DNA from: Gammaproteobacteria bacterium | GTDB taxonomy: Bacteria > Pseudomonadota > Gammaproteobacteria > CAJXQU01 | DNA: 6,665 bases | Assembly (NCBI GenBank): GCA_026984275.1 | Contig: JALSSM010000447.1 | Coordinates: 1 to 6,665, forward strand | Direction: 5' to 3' | Shown here: positions 1-6,467 of the stretch, piece by piece | Layout: each line of letters opens with the position of its first letter | Numbering within the stretch: the first letter of the stretch is position 1 | The notes under the pieces: model-generated | Told to the model about the DNA's origin: nothing | Seen by the model: the letters and a program-made list of their open reading frames with translations, nothing else | Database searches by the model: none | Translations under genes and position numbers: made by a program

Positions 1-705
1 TTTCAGGAAGGCCAGTTCAAATGTTCCGCATTTGTTAAATGTTGCAGGCATTCCTGCAGGTGGGTTAGTTAAAATAATCGTGCCACGCTTCATGCCGAAG
101 CCCGTATTTTTACCAGCCTGACCACAAATCATGATAGTCCCTGCAATCATGCGCGATCCAGTATAAGCAGCCGCATCACCTTCGATCACGATCATGCCGC
201 GTCGCATTTTGTCACCGGCTCTTTCGCCAACGTTTCCAAACACATGGATATTACCACCACGTTGGCCATGAGGTTGACCGGGCAGGGCACCACCAAGAAA
301 TTTGCCGGCATCTTTCTGGATTTCGATTCGACCTTTTTTCAGGCCTGTTCCAGCCCAGTCGCCAGCATTGCCTTTGATGGTTAGTTCTCCACCGTTCATA
401 TCCTGTCCGGCACGGTCACCAATTGATCCCCTGACTTCAATTGAACCTTGTGTCATGTTGCGGCCAATACTGTCAAACATGTCAGAGGCTTTTTTGAAAA
501 TGATTTTTTGCGTATCTGTACCATCGAGATCAAAAAGTTTCTCTACATCAATTCTTTTCTTACCCACAGCAATTTTGATCTTTTTGATCTTTGCTAATGG
601 TTTGCCTTCAAGCTCGTTCGGAACCAGTGCGGATAAATCGATGCGCTGAGTGAGTTTTTCTTTGAGTGTGAAAGTTAATGGTTTGGTCATATTGTTCTTA
701 CTCAT
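1..705 (-). CDS. fhcC: Formyltransferase/hydrolase complex subunit FhcC (partial, C-terminus beyond window)
   Basis: This is the structural C subunit of the bacterial formyltransferase/hydrolase complex, homologous to formylmethanofuran dehydrogenase subunit C and to the C-terminal GXGXG domain of glutamate synthase. The frame is open to base 1, giving 235 codons; the family is about 270 residues, so some 35 residues lie outside the window. From about residue 79 the protein is a run of roughly 19-residue repeats of the form G-x-x-G-x-x-x-G-x-x-M-x-x-G-x-I-x-I-x-G (for example SIGDRAGQDMNGGELTIKG, NVGERAGDKMRRGMIVIEG), the signature of the right-handed beta-helix. The start is uncertain: ATG at 705 begins 9 bases after the fhcD stop, while a second in-frame ATG at 690 (MTKPLTFTLK) would lose five residues; neither has a strong ribosome binding site. 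It is the last of four tightly spaced fhc genes. It carries no catalytic residues in this family and probably holds the FhcA-FhcD core together. Confidence 0.95.
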   Translation of the reverse strand, partial: MSKNNMTKPLTFTLKEKLTQRIDLSALVPNELEGKPLAKIKKIKIAVGKKRIDVEKLFDLDGTDTQKIIFKKASDMFDSIGRNMTQGSIEVRGSIGDRAGQDMNGGELTIKGNAGDWAGTGLKKGRIEIQKDAGKFLGGALPGQPHGQRGGNIHVFGNVGERAGDKMRRGMIVIEGDAAAYTGSRMIAGTIMICGQAGKNTGFGMKRGTIILTNPPAGMPATFNKCGTFELAFLK

Positions 706-714
706 TCTTTGGGT

Positions 715-1611
715 TCACTTAAGAATTTTTCGAAGGTGGAAATGATATGGTCCAAGGTCACCGCCGTAGTTACCGGCACTGATCCGCTTGACGCCTTTTT
801 TACTACCCAGAGAGCAGGCAGCCAGAACACCAACACGAGTGGCTTCACTGATCGCTTCCTGTGACAGACCATCAATAACGATCTCCATGACAGATCCAAT
901 ACTGCTATCCAGTTCAGATTTAACCTGGCCTTTCAAAGTTGGGCAGAATGCATCATTAGTTGAGGCTGGCAGTGATGGATATTTAGATCCGACTTTTGAA
1001 CCGGATCGAACAACGCCACCCGGGAAGGGCATGATCACGTCAGGTATTTTCTTCATGGCCTTGATCGCTTTTTCACAAGCCTTTAAGGCAATTTCCTGAT
1101 TTTCTGCCAGTACCAGAAAGTTTCCACCACCGATGGCCTTGCTCATATAGGTAGATTCTTCAACCAGAAACTCGCCATCCATGACTGGCACTCGCCAGAA
1201 GCGTGAACCATCAATTTTTTTCGAGATCTGAAATCCATCACCAAAGTAGCGCAGGTTTTTACCCAGTGCGACTTTTTCACCTTCATCAATTCCGCTGAAG
1301 CAGGCACTGGTTGGTGAGGTAAGAACACATTGGCCAACACGGTTCTGGATCTGCTTGATCATTTCTTTTTTGCTCATGGTAAACAGCAAAACAGAAAGTC
1401 CCGGTCGTCCATCCGGTGTTTGTGATGGTTTAAGTTCTTTTTCGATGGCAGATTCGCAGCCGCAGGCAATGACGGAAGTCGCAAAACCAGTCATGGCAGT
1501 GGCCGAGTGATATGCCCATTCGAGATTATGTGCGGTAATAATGATCCGCGTAGCCTTCATGGGAAAGGCTTCAGCAAAAGTATTATCTATACTTACACCG
1601 TTGATCTTCAT
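715..1611 (-). CDS. fhcD: Formylmethanofuran--tetrahydromethanopterin formyltransferase FhcD
   Basis: FhcD transfers the formyl group between N5-formyl-H4MPT and the methanofuran-type carrier; in methylotrophs the flow is from formyl-H4MPT to the carrier. It acts in the cytoplasm as a subunit of the Fhc complex. The protein is 298 residues, the usual length for archaeal Ftr and bacterial FhcD. Family stretches are easy to see: MKINGVSIDNTFAEAFPMKA at the N-terminus, then GCESAIEKEL followed by PSQTPDGRPG, the central FPGGVVRSGSKVGSKY and ASTNDAFCPTL, and AGNYGGDLGPYHFHL at the end. I chose the ATG at 1611 over an upstream in-frame ATG at 1635: it starts the conserved MKINGV sequence, overlaps the fhcA stop as ATGA, and has a strong GGGAGGG ribosome binding site 9 bases upstream. 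The overlap implies translational coupling to fhcA, which suits two subunits needed in equal amounts. Confidence 0.97.
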   Translation of the reverse strand: MKINGVSIDNTFAEAFPMKATRIIITAHNLEWAYHSATAMTGFATSVIACGCESAIEKELKPSQTPDGRPGLSVLLFTMSKKEMIKQIQNRVGQCVLTSPTSACFSGIDEGEKVALGKNLRYFGDGFQISKKIDGSRFWRVPVMDGEFLVEESTYMSKAIGGGNFLVLAENQEIALKACEKAIKAMKKIPDVIMPFPGGVVRSGSKVGSKYPSLPASTNDAFCPTLKGQVKSELDSSIGSVMEIVIDGLSQEAISEATRVGVLAACSLGSKKGVKRISAGNYGGDLGPYHFHLRKILK

Positions 1612-3281
1612 GCGTTCGTACCCTCCCGTGAACATTCGTGTTCAGTCACGCTACCATGCCCTTCCTCGACAATTTCATTTTCTGTAACGATCAGGTTTTC
1701 CATTGCCACGGTGTGATATTTTTTGAAAAAATCATTTAGTGGCTTTTCAATACTCTTGTCGTATTCTGGCTTGATGGTATGTGTAGTGCCAACACTAACC
1801 TTGACGATCTTGCCATTTCTTGCAACCAGTTCTCCGTCCTTAAAGACGTATTCCGGTTTTTCGAACATCTTCTCCTTATTATCCATTTCTTTATAAACGG
1901 TAATATCCGCTGCGGCACCAACACCCAGTTGTCCACGATCAGTCAAACCGAGACTTCTGGCTGGAGCGGCCCGGGTCATGATCGCGATTTCATACAGTGA
2001 ATATTCTCGATCAATGGATCCTAATACTGTCATGTCAGCCGCTTCTTTATTGACTGTATGTAGCATGTCATTACGGAAAGATTTATCCATTAGCAATCTG
2101 ATCAGATGTGGATAGGAAGTAAACGGTGCACCATTTGGGTGATCCGTGGTCAGGAATACACGCCATGGATCGTCAACCATCAGGAAAGTTTCCAGACCAA
2201 TCGCCCATTGCAATGCATTAACAAAACTTTTGTCTGAATACTTAAAAGGAACGACACCACAACCATTGTCACATTCGATATCCATGACAACCCATTTATT
2301 TGGACTTCCGTGGGTATGCCCGGCGTATTGGCGCATAGTATCTCCAGAAGCCGTGACAGTTTGACCAAACATGATCTGTCCTACATCAATGGAAATATTT
2401 TTGTGTTTGTTGACCATCTCGGCAATACGTGCAGCTCCTGAGGAGAAGTTTTTATCACCTTCAGTTGCGAAACTGTGAAACTGGATATGGGTAAGATGTA
2501 AAGGCAGACCTTCCATGCCACGAATCGTATCCAGCGTCGTTTCCACATTACCCGGTACACCAAGATTACAGCCATGAACGTGTAATGGATGGGGTACTTT
2601 CAGATCGACCAGTGATCGTGAAAGTGTTTTCAAAACCTCACGTGGAGTGATCTGGTAATGAACATGTTTTTCATCCAGATCTAATTGACGCTGGTTGAAT
2701 TTGAAGGCACTGATACCACCTGGATTGACGACTTTAACTGCCATGGCATTAAAGTTGGCAATTGTCCAACCAACATAGTTATTCATGACTTCCTGTTCGA
2801 CACCTTCAGCCATCATACGCATAAACATGTCATCGTTGCCTAGCATGACATAACCACCTTTATCGAGGATGGGTATATCAGCCATTTCCATGTGTGCCTG
2901 ACGAGCGTTGGACTGCAACATCGCGGGCTCAAAGCCAGCCGTATAACCCATTTCAACATAACGATACCCTGTCGTTAATGTGGATGGTGCAGCATGACCA
3001 CAACCAGAACGAGTCAGACTGGTGCGTTTAACCAGATCCTTTTCGTGATCCTCGGGTAGCATCATACGGGCTATGTTGACTTTGCCACCACCAATGTGTG
3101 TATGTGGATCGATGCCACCAGCCATAATTACACGACCTTTGACATCGTAGGTTTCATGAATAGTTTCATCTTTGGACGGTTCTGCAACGATACGACCATT
3201 ACGGATGAAAATGTCTTTTATCTGTCCGTTGATGCCATGCATCGGGTCATAAACTTTGCCACCAGTTAATTTTATCAGCAT
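1608..3281 (-). CDS. fhcA: Formyltransferase/hydrolase complex subunit FhcA (formylmethanofuran hydrolase, amidohydrolase fold)
   Basis: FhcA hydrolyses the formylated methanofuran-type cofactor to formate, the last H4MPT-linked step of formaldehyde oxidation. It is 557 residues and homologous to archaeal FwdA/FmdA, a zinc amidohydrolase. Candidate metal ligands visible here are the HxH pair H60/H62 in GGIDPHTH, K183 in AVKVVNPGG (the likely counterpart of the carboxylated lysine of FwdA), histidines in HPLHVHGCNLGVPGN (231-245) and LTHIQFHS (263-270), and D380 in TTDHPNGAPF. Other family stretches are FGQTVTASGDTMRQY and IMTRAAPARSLGL, the latter near the C-terminal beta-sandwich part of the amidohydrolase. 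The ATG at 3281 has ACAGGA 6 bases upstream. The gene lies 19 bases after fhcB and overlaps fhcD by 4 bases. The last 20 or so residues form a polar, acidic tail that I cannot match to a family motif. A dihydropyrimidinase assignment is excluded by the FhcA-specific stretches and the operon. Confidence 0.97.
   Translation of the reverse strand: MLIKLTGGKVYDPMHGINGQIKDIFIRNGRIVAEPSKDETIHETYDVKGRVIMAGGIDPHTHIGGGKVNIARMMLPEDHEKDLVKRTSLTRSGCGHAAPSTLTTGYRYVEMGYTAGFEPAMLQSNARQAHMEMADIPILDKGGYVMLGNDDMFMRMMAEGVEQEVMNNYVGWTIANFNAMAVKVVNPGGISAFKFNQRQLDLDEKHVHYQITPREVLKTLSRSLVDLKVPHPLHVHGCNLGVPGNVETTLDTIRGMEGLPLHLTHIQFHSFATEGDKNFSSGAARIAEMVNKHKNISIDVGQIMFGQTVTASGDTMRQYAGHTHGSPNKWVVMDIECDNGCGVVPFKYSDKSFVNALQWAIGLETFLMVDDPWRVFLTTDHPNGAPFTSYPHLIRLLMDKSFRNDMLHTVNKEAADMTVLGSIDREYSLYEIAIMTRAAPARSLGLTDRGQLGVGAAADITVYKEMDNKEKMFEKPEYVFKDGELVARNGKIVKVSVGTTHTIKPEYDKSIEKPLNDFFKKYHTVAMENLIVTENEIVEEGHGSVTEHECSREGTNA
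1621..1627 (-). promoter_or_regulatory. Ribosome binding site of fhcD
   Basis: On the minus strand this reads GGGAGGG, 9 bases before the ATG at 1611. It lies inside the last codons of fhcA. It decides the fhcD start against the upstream ATG at 1635, and with the ATGA stop-start overlap it supports reinitiation or coupled translation. Confidence 0.75.
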
Positions 3282-3287
3282 ATTGAT

Positions 3288-3293
3288 TCCTGT
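3288..3293 (-). promoter_or_regulatory. Ribosome binding site of fhcA
   Basis: On the minus strand this reads ACAGGA, 6 bases before the ATG at 3281, inside the 19-base gap between fhcB and fhcA. It supports the MLIKLTGGKV start of FhcA. Confidence 0.6.
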
Positions 3294-3300
3294 AATTATT

Positions 3301-4587
3301 TTATAGCGCTTGATAAATCTTGTCGAAGATACTGGATACGCTTGGCAGACCAGATTTTCGAAGTTGTTTCACAGGGAGTGAAACGACATTATCGACTCGT
3401 ACCATCAGCCCTTTGTTATCCACTCCAGGTGTTCCTGCAGGGATGAATATATCAGGTGTTGTTTTAAGTTTTATTCCAGGTTCACCAATAACAATCGTTG
3501 GAATATTGGCTTCAGGAGGTAGTCGATTTGATGTGATGGTGGAAACCCAGACCAACGTATCGGCTTGTCCTGAAGATAGCATTTTACTGGTGCTGAAACG
3601 TGTTGGATTATAATCCGGGAATCCCTGTGCAAAACTGGTACGCAATGGATAACCTGCCTGCCAGGTGCAGACAGCCGCAGCGGAAGCCGCACCATCATCA
3701 CCACCCAGTGAGAATCCGGCTGCTCTTTTCGTCTCTGTGAGCTTTCTGATTAGATCACAGACAGCTCCAACAGCCAGTTCTGCATTTGGGAAATTCAGTT
3801 TGGGTGGTGACCAGACAAACACGGGGTATTCTGCAGCATTTATCTGATCAGCCAATTTTTGCAGGTCTGAAATTTTTGCACCCCCCGCTTTTTTCGCCTG
3901 TAGTGTCTGGCCATCGATCAGGGCTTTAAGCGTGTTGATGACAGTCGGTATTTCCGGGAGATCACAGGTGATATTTAATGGTTTCTTTCTTTTAGGACTG
4001 ATGCCGGGCGTGGTGTCCAGCTTTTTGCCAAGGTATACAATCTTCCGATCGGAAGGATCAACAAACATGGCTTCTTTTGTCCACAGAATACGTTCATGAA
4101 AACGAGGATGTTCAGTCGCATCGGTGCCGACGAACACAACCAGGTCGGCACGATTTTTAATCTCAGTCAGCGTTGTCATAATCCAGCCATGATCACTCAT
4201 GGCCAGGACATTTCGCATAATACCTTCTCCCAGTGCATGGTCAACGACACCACCGACTTTATCTGCAGTCTGTAAAATCTTCCGGTTGCCCTCTACATCT
4301 GTACCTAAGCCAGCAAAAAGCGTCGTACCAGATTTTTTAATGATACTGGCTGCTTTTGCAATAGCCTTATCCAGATCAACATTTTCACCTTTTATTTGTG
4401 GACTCAGGTTTACAGGTAACTTACGTTCAAACCCTGCGGTTGCTCTGGAGCAGGAAGTATTCTTGACCTCCAGTTGATTTCCTGAGGTAGAAATTTTCAG
4501 ATCGTCACAGTGTATTCCACAGAATGGGCAGGCAACAGCTGAAAATGATTTTTTTGCAGAGGCTGATTTCATAGTTGATCGTGTCAT
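3301..4587 (-). CDS. fhcB: Formyltransferase/hydrolase complex subunit FhcB (degenerate molybdopterin-enzyme relative)
   Basis: FhcB is the bacterial counterpart of the tungsten/molybdenum subunit FwdB/FmdB of formylmethanofuran dehydrogenase. In bacteria the complex works as a hydrolase and FhcB is regarded as a non-redox scaffold. The protein is 428 residues, first in the fhc operon. Residues 20-29 read CPFCGIHCDD, followed by C46 in CSRATAGFERK, so four cysteines with CX2CX3C-X18-C spacing remain at the position of the FwdB [4Fe-4S] site. The region around residues 112-126 (GGVVDHALGEGIMRN) occupies the place where FwdB has its metal-binding Cys/Sec in a DTTASVCHGP-like segment (recalled); no Cys is present here. 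The C-terminal part contains the family stretch PTRFSTSKMLSSGQADTLVWVS and ends with an IPAGTPGVDNKG segment typical of the family. The start at 4587 is the first ATG after an in-frame stop and lacks a clear ribosome binding site; an ATG at 4572 is a less likely alternative. Confidence 0.95.
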   Translation of the reverse strand: MTRSTMKSASAKKSFSAVACPFCGIHCDDLKISTSGNQLEVKNTSCSRATAGFERKLPVNLSPQIKGENVDLDKAIAKAASIIKKSGTTLFAGLGTDVEGNRKILQTADKVGGVVDHALGEGIMRNVLAMSDHGWIMTTLTEIKNRADLVVFVGTDATEHPRFHERILWTKEAMFVDPSDRKIVYLGKKLDTTPGISPKRKKPLNITCDLPEIPTVINTLKALIDGQTLQAKKAGGAKISDLQKLADQINAAEYPVFVWSPPKLNFPNAELAVGAVCDLIRKLTETKRAAGFSLGGDDGAASAAAVCTWQAGYPLRTSFAQGFPDYNPTRFSTSKMLSSGQADTLVWVSTITSNRLPPEANIPTIVIGEPGIKLKTTPDIFIPAGTPGVDNKGLMVRVDNVVSLPVKQLRKSGLPSVSSIFDKIYQAL

Positions 4588-4724
4588 ATAATTATTCTGT
4601 TAAAATAAAAAAACAATTTGCAAAAAAGGTGGGAGGGAAACAGAGCGTTTCATAACTTTTCAGAATTCGGCATCCCCGACCTTTCCGATAGGTGATAAAA
4701 TTAACACAGTTTTTACACTGGCTC

Positions 4725-4741
4725 CAGAGTAGATTACTCTG
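4725..4741. promoter_or_regulatory. Perfect 17-bp palindrome, candidate operator
   Basis: The sequence CAGAGTA-GAT-TACTCTG has two perfect 7-base arms around a 3-base centre. It ends 37 bases before the transporter ATG and overlaps the only plausible -10 position for that gene; it lies 137 bases from the fhcB start. Size, symmetry and place fit the binding site of a dimeric repressor or activator. With a 3-base loop and no following T-run it is not a terminator. I do not recognise the regulator. Confidence 0.4.
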
Positions 4742-4765
4742 AATAACAATAATTTTAATAACAAT
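4742..4765 (+). repeat. Direct repeat AATAACAAT (two copies, 15-base period) in the transporter leader
   Basis: AATAACAAT occurs at 4742-4750 and again at 4757-4765, directly after the palindrome and just before the ribosome binding site. In such AT-rich sequence the repeat may be chance; it could also be an unstructured translation-enhancing leader. No function can be assigned. Confidence 0.35.
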
Positions 4766-4767
4766 TT

Positions 4768-4772
4768 GAGAG
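4768..4772 (+). promoter_or_regulatory. Ribosome binding site of the SulP transporter gene
   Basis: GAGAG stands 6 bases before the ATG at 4779. It supports that start, which also begins the conserved N-terminus (HFKNIRGDIYGG) of the BicA-like branch at the expected distance. Confidence 0.55.
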
Positions 4773-4778
4773 AAAAAG

Positions 4779-6434
4779 ATGACTCAATTGATTCATGGGC
4801 TCCATTTCAAAAACATTCGTGGTGATATTTATGGGGGTGTAACAGCTGCTGTTGTTGCCTTACCTCTGGCACTGGCATTTGGTGTTGCCTCTGGTGCTGG
4901 CGCAATCGCAGGTTTGTATGGTGCGATTATCGTCGGTTTCTTTGCCGCGCTGTTTGGAGGAACGCCTTCTCAGGTTTCTGGTCCGACTGGCCCGATGACG
5001 GTCGTCATGACAGCCATCATTATCGATTATGTGGGCAAGTATCCCGATACTGGATTAGCGATTGCATTTACGGTGGTCGTGCTGGGTGGTCTGATACAAA
5101 TTCTGATGGGTGTTTTGAAACTGGGTCGCTATATCAATTTTGTTCCATTTCCGGTTCTATCCGGATTTATGAGTGGCATCGGTGTGATCATCATTATTCT
5201 GCAGCTGGCACCACTGGTTGGACATGAAACGACCAAAGAAGGGATCCTAGCTGCATTTCAAAACCTGCCCGGATTACTTTCTTCTCCAATTCTGGATGCC
5301 ACGATTCTTGGTGTGATCACACTTGTGATCGTCTGGTTCTGGCCACCTCGTTTGAATAAACTTTTTCCATCGCAATTGCTTGCATTGATCGTGGGTACGG
5401 CAATTTATCTGCTTTTTCTGAAAGGGGGCGATGCAAAAATACTCGGTGATATTCCAACGGGCATTCCGGCTTTTCATATGCCCACATTTAATATGGATCT
5501 GTTTGCTGACATGATCAAGTCAGCACTGGTATTGGCAACACTGGGTGCGATCGATTCGTTGCTGACCTCATTAGTGGCAGATAATAAAACCCGTAGCCAC
5601 CACGACTCTGATCGAGAACTGATAGGGCAGGGGATCGGTAATACGATTGCTGGTCTGTTCTGGGGATTACCAGGTGCTGGTGCCACCATGAGAACAGTCG
5701 TCAATATTCGTGCCGGTGGACAAACACCCATTTCCGGTGCATTACATTCATTGCTACTTTTGGCCATCGTGCTGGGTGCAGCGTCACTGGCACAATATAT
5801 TCCTCATGCCGTTCTTGCCGGGATCCTGATCAAGGTGGGTGTTGATATTATTGATTGGGACTATCTAAAACGGATCGGCAGAGCACCTCGCATGGATTTA
5901 TTGATCATGCTGGCTGTCATGTTGATTACAGTCTTTGTCGATTTGATTACGGCTGTTGGTGTGGGTGTTGTTGCTGCGAGTTTAATACTGGTTCAACGTC
6001 TGACCAACCTGCAACTGGAACAGGTTAATCTTATAACCGAGCCGGGCGAGGAAGCGCCACTTTCTGAAGAAGAAGCAGAGATCATGAAAGAACTCAAAGG
6101 ACAGGTTCTGCTTTTTCATCTTTCGGGGCCGATCAGTTTTGGTGCTGCAAAAGGAATGACTCGTGAGTTGTCGGGGATTGAGGAATATAAAATCATGCTG
6201 CTCGATATGTCAGACGTACATATGATCGACACGACTTCATGTAAAGCCATTGAGGATATTATTCATGATCAACTTGCGACAGACAGAGAAATATATCTGA
6301 TCGGTTTTGATGACGATGTGTATGATGTTCTCGATAGAATGGATGTGTTGAGGCCGTTGGATAAATCGCATGTTGTCTGGAGTCGTATTGAAGCCTTACG
6401 CGCCGCAAAATTGAAACTTCAGGCAGAAAAATAA
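4779..6434 (+). CDS. SulP-family anion transporter, BicA-like (probable Na+-dependent bicarbonate uptake), with STAS domain
   Basis: This is an inner-membrane SulP (SLC26-type) transporter of 551 residues. Residues about 15-405 are the hydrophobic transport domain, expected to form 14 membrane segments in two inverted halves; residues about 438-545 are a cytoplasmic STAS domain (LLDMSDVHMIDTTSCKAIED). The N-terminus (HFKNIRGDIYGGVTAAVVAL, LAFGVASGAGA, GFFAALFGGTP, GPTGPMTVVMTA) strongly recalls cyanobacterial BicA. Residues I remember as lining the BicA Na+/HCO3- site (T69, D258, T262, G300, A301, T302) have counterparts at a constant offset of one: T70, D259, T263 in AIDSLLTSLVADNKTRS, and G301-A302-T303 in LPGAGATMRT. 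Bicarbonate is therefore the likeliest substrate, but sulfate or another anion is not excluded from sequence alone. The gene is divergent from the fhc operon and 33 bases ahead of the beta-RFAP synthase gene. I am sure of the family and moderately sure of the substrate. Confidence 0.9.
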   Translation: MTQLIHGLHFKNIRGDIYGGVTAAVVALPLALAFGVASGAGAIAGLYGAIIVGFFAALFGGTPSQVSGPTGPMTVVMTAIIIDYVGKYPDTGLAIAFTVVVLGGLIQILMGVLKLGRYINFVPFPVLSGFMSGIGVIIIILQLAPLVGHETTKEGILAAFQNLPGLLSSPILDATILGVITLVIVWFWPPRLNKLFPSQLLALIVGTAIYLLFLKGGDAKILGDIPTGIPAFHMPTFNMDLFADMIKSALVLATLGAIDSLLTSLVADNKTRSHHDSDRELIGQGIGNTIAGLFWGLPGAGATMRTVVNIRAGGQTPISGALHSLLLLAIVLGAASLAQYIPHAVLAGILIKVGVDIIDWDYLKRIGRAPRMDLLIMLAVMLITVFVDLITAVGVGVVAASLILVQRLTNLQLEQVNLITEPGEEAPLSEEEAEIMKELKGQVLLFHLSGPISFGAAKGMTRELSGIEEYKIMLLDMSDVHMIDTTSCKAIEDIIHDQLATDREIYLIGFDDDVYDVLDRMDVLRPLDKSHVVWSRIEALRAAKLKLQAEK

Positions 6435-6467
6435 ACCAGAAAATAAACTAATACTACGAGTACTGAT

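Larger units (their letters stand above)
4588..4778. promoter_or_regulatory. Divergent promoter region between fhcB and the SulP transporter gene
   Basis: This 191-base region lies between two divergent starts and holds no gene. It must contain promoters for both directions unless one gene is read from elsewhere. It is AT-rich at both ends, with a GC-richer centre around 4665-4685. For the plus strand, TTTACA at 4712-4717 is a fair -35 element, but the hexamer 17 bases further (TACTCT, 4735-4740) matches the -10 consensus at only three positions. On the minus strand I see no convincing -35/-10 pair; a TTGCAA at 4618-4623 is followed only by AT-rich sequence. A 17-bp palindrome and a direct repeat sit near the transporter side and are described separately. 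A weak 5-bp inverted repeat (GAAAC/GTTTC, 4637-4651) lies in the probable fhcB leader. Confidence 0.55.

Noticed and set aside
302..649. 115-codon open frame on the plus strand opposite fhcC
   Set aside because: It lies wholly antisense to the clearly conserved fhcC, has a low-complexity Pro/Ser/Ile-rich translation and no ribosome binding site; it is a shadow frame.
1612..1635. Longer fhcD start at ATG 1635 adding eight residues
   Set aside because: The ATG at 1611 starts the family N-terminus MKINGV, has a strong ribosome binding site and forms the ATGA overlap with fhcA.
1608..3281. FhcA as a dihydropyrimidinase or hydantoinase
   Set aside because: The amidohydrolase fold is shared, but the long family stretches specific to FwdA/FhcA and the surrounding fhcB, fhcD and fhcC genes settle the assignment.
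3301..4587. FhcB as an active molybdenum or tungsten oxidoreductase, making this a CO2-reducing dehydrogenase
   Set aside because: The metal-ligand Cys/Sec segment is missing, the protein is short, and there are no polyferredoxin or other redox subunits alongside; bacterial Fhc complexes are hydrolases.
4637..4651. GAAAC/GTTTC inverted repeat as a riboswitch or attenuator of fhcB
   Set aside because: Arms of only five bases, no following T-run and no recognisable riboswitch core; it is likely chance.
5474..5767. 97-codon open frame on the minus strand inside the SulP gene
   Set aside because: It is antisense to the most conserved part of the transporter and its translation resembles nothing; it is a shadow frame.
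4779..6434. Transporter as a plain sulfate permease
   Set aside because: The N-terminal sequence and binding-site residues resemble BicA more than sulfate-type SulP proteins as I remember them; not fully excluded.
6435..6467. Terminator between the SulP gene and the beta-RFAP synthase gene
   Set aside because: Only a very weak 4-base inverted repeat is present and there is no T-run, so readthrough into the synthase gene is more likely.
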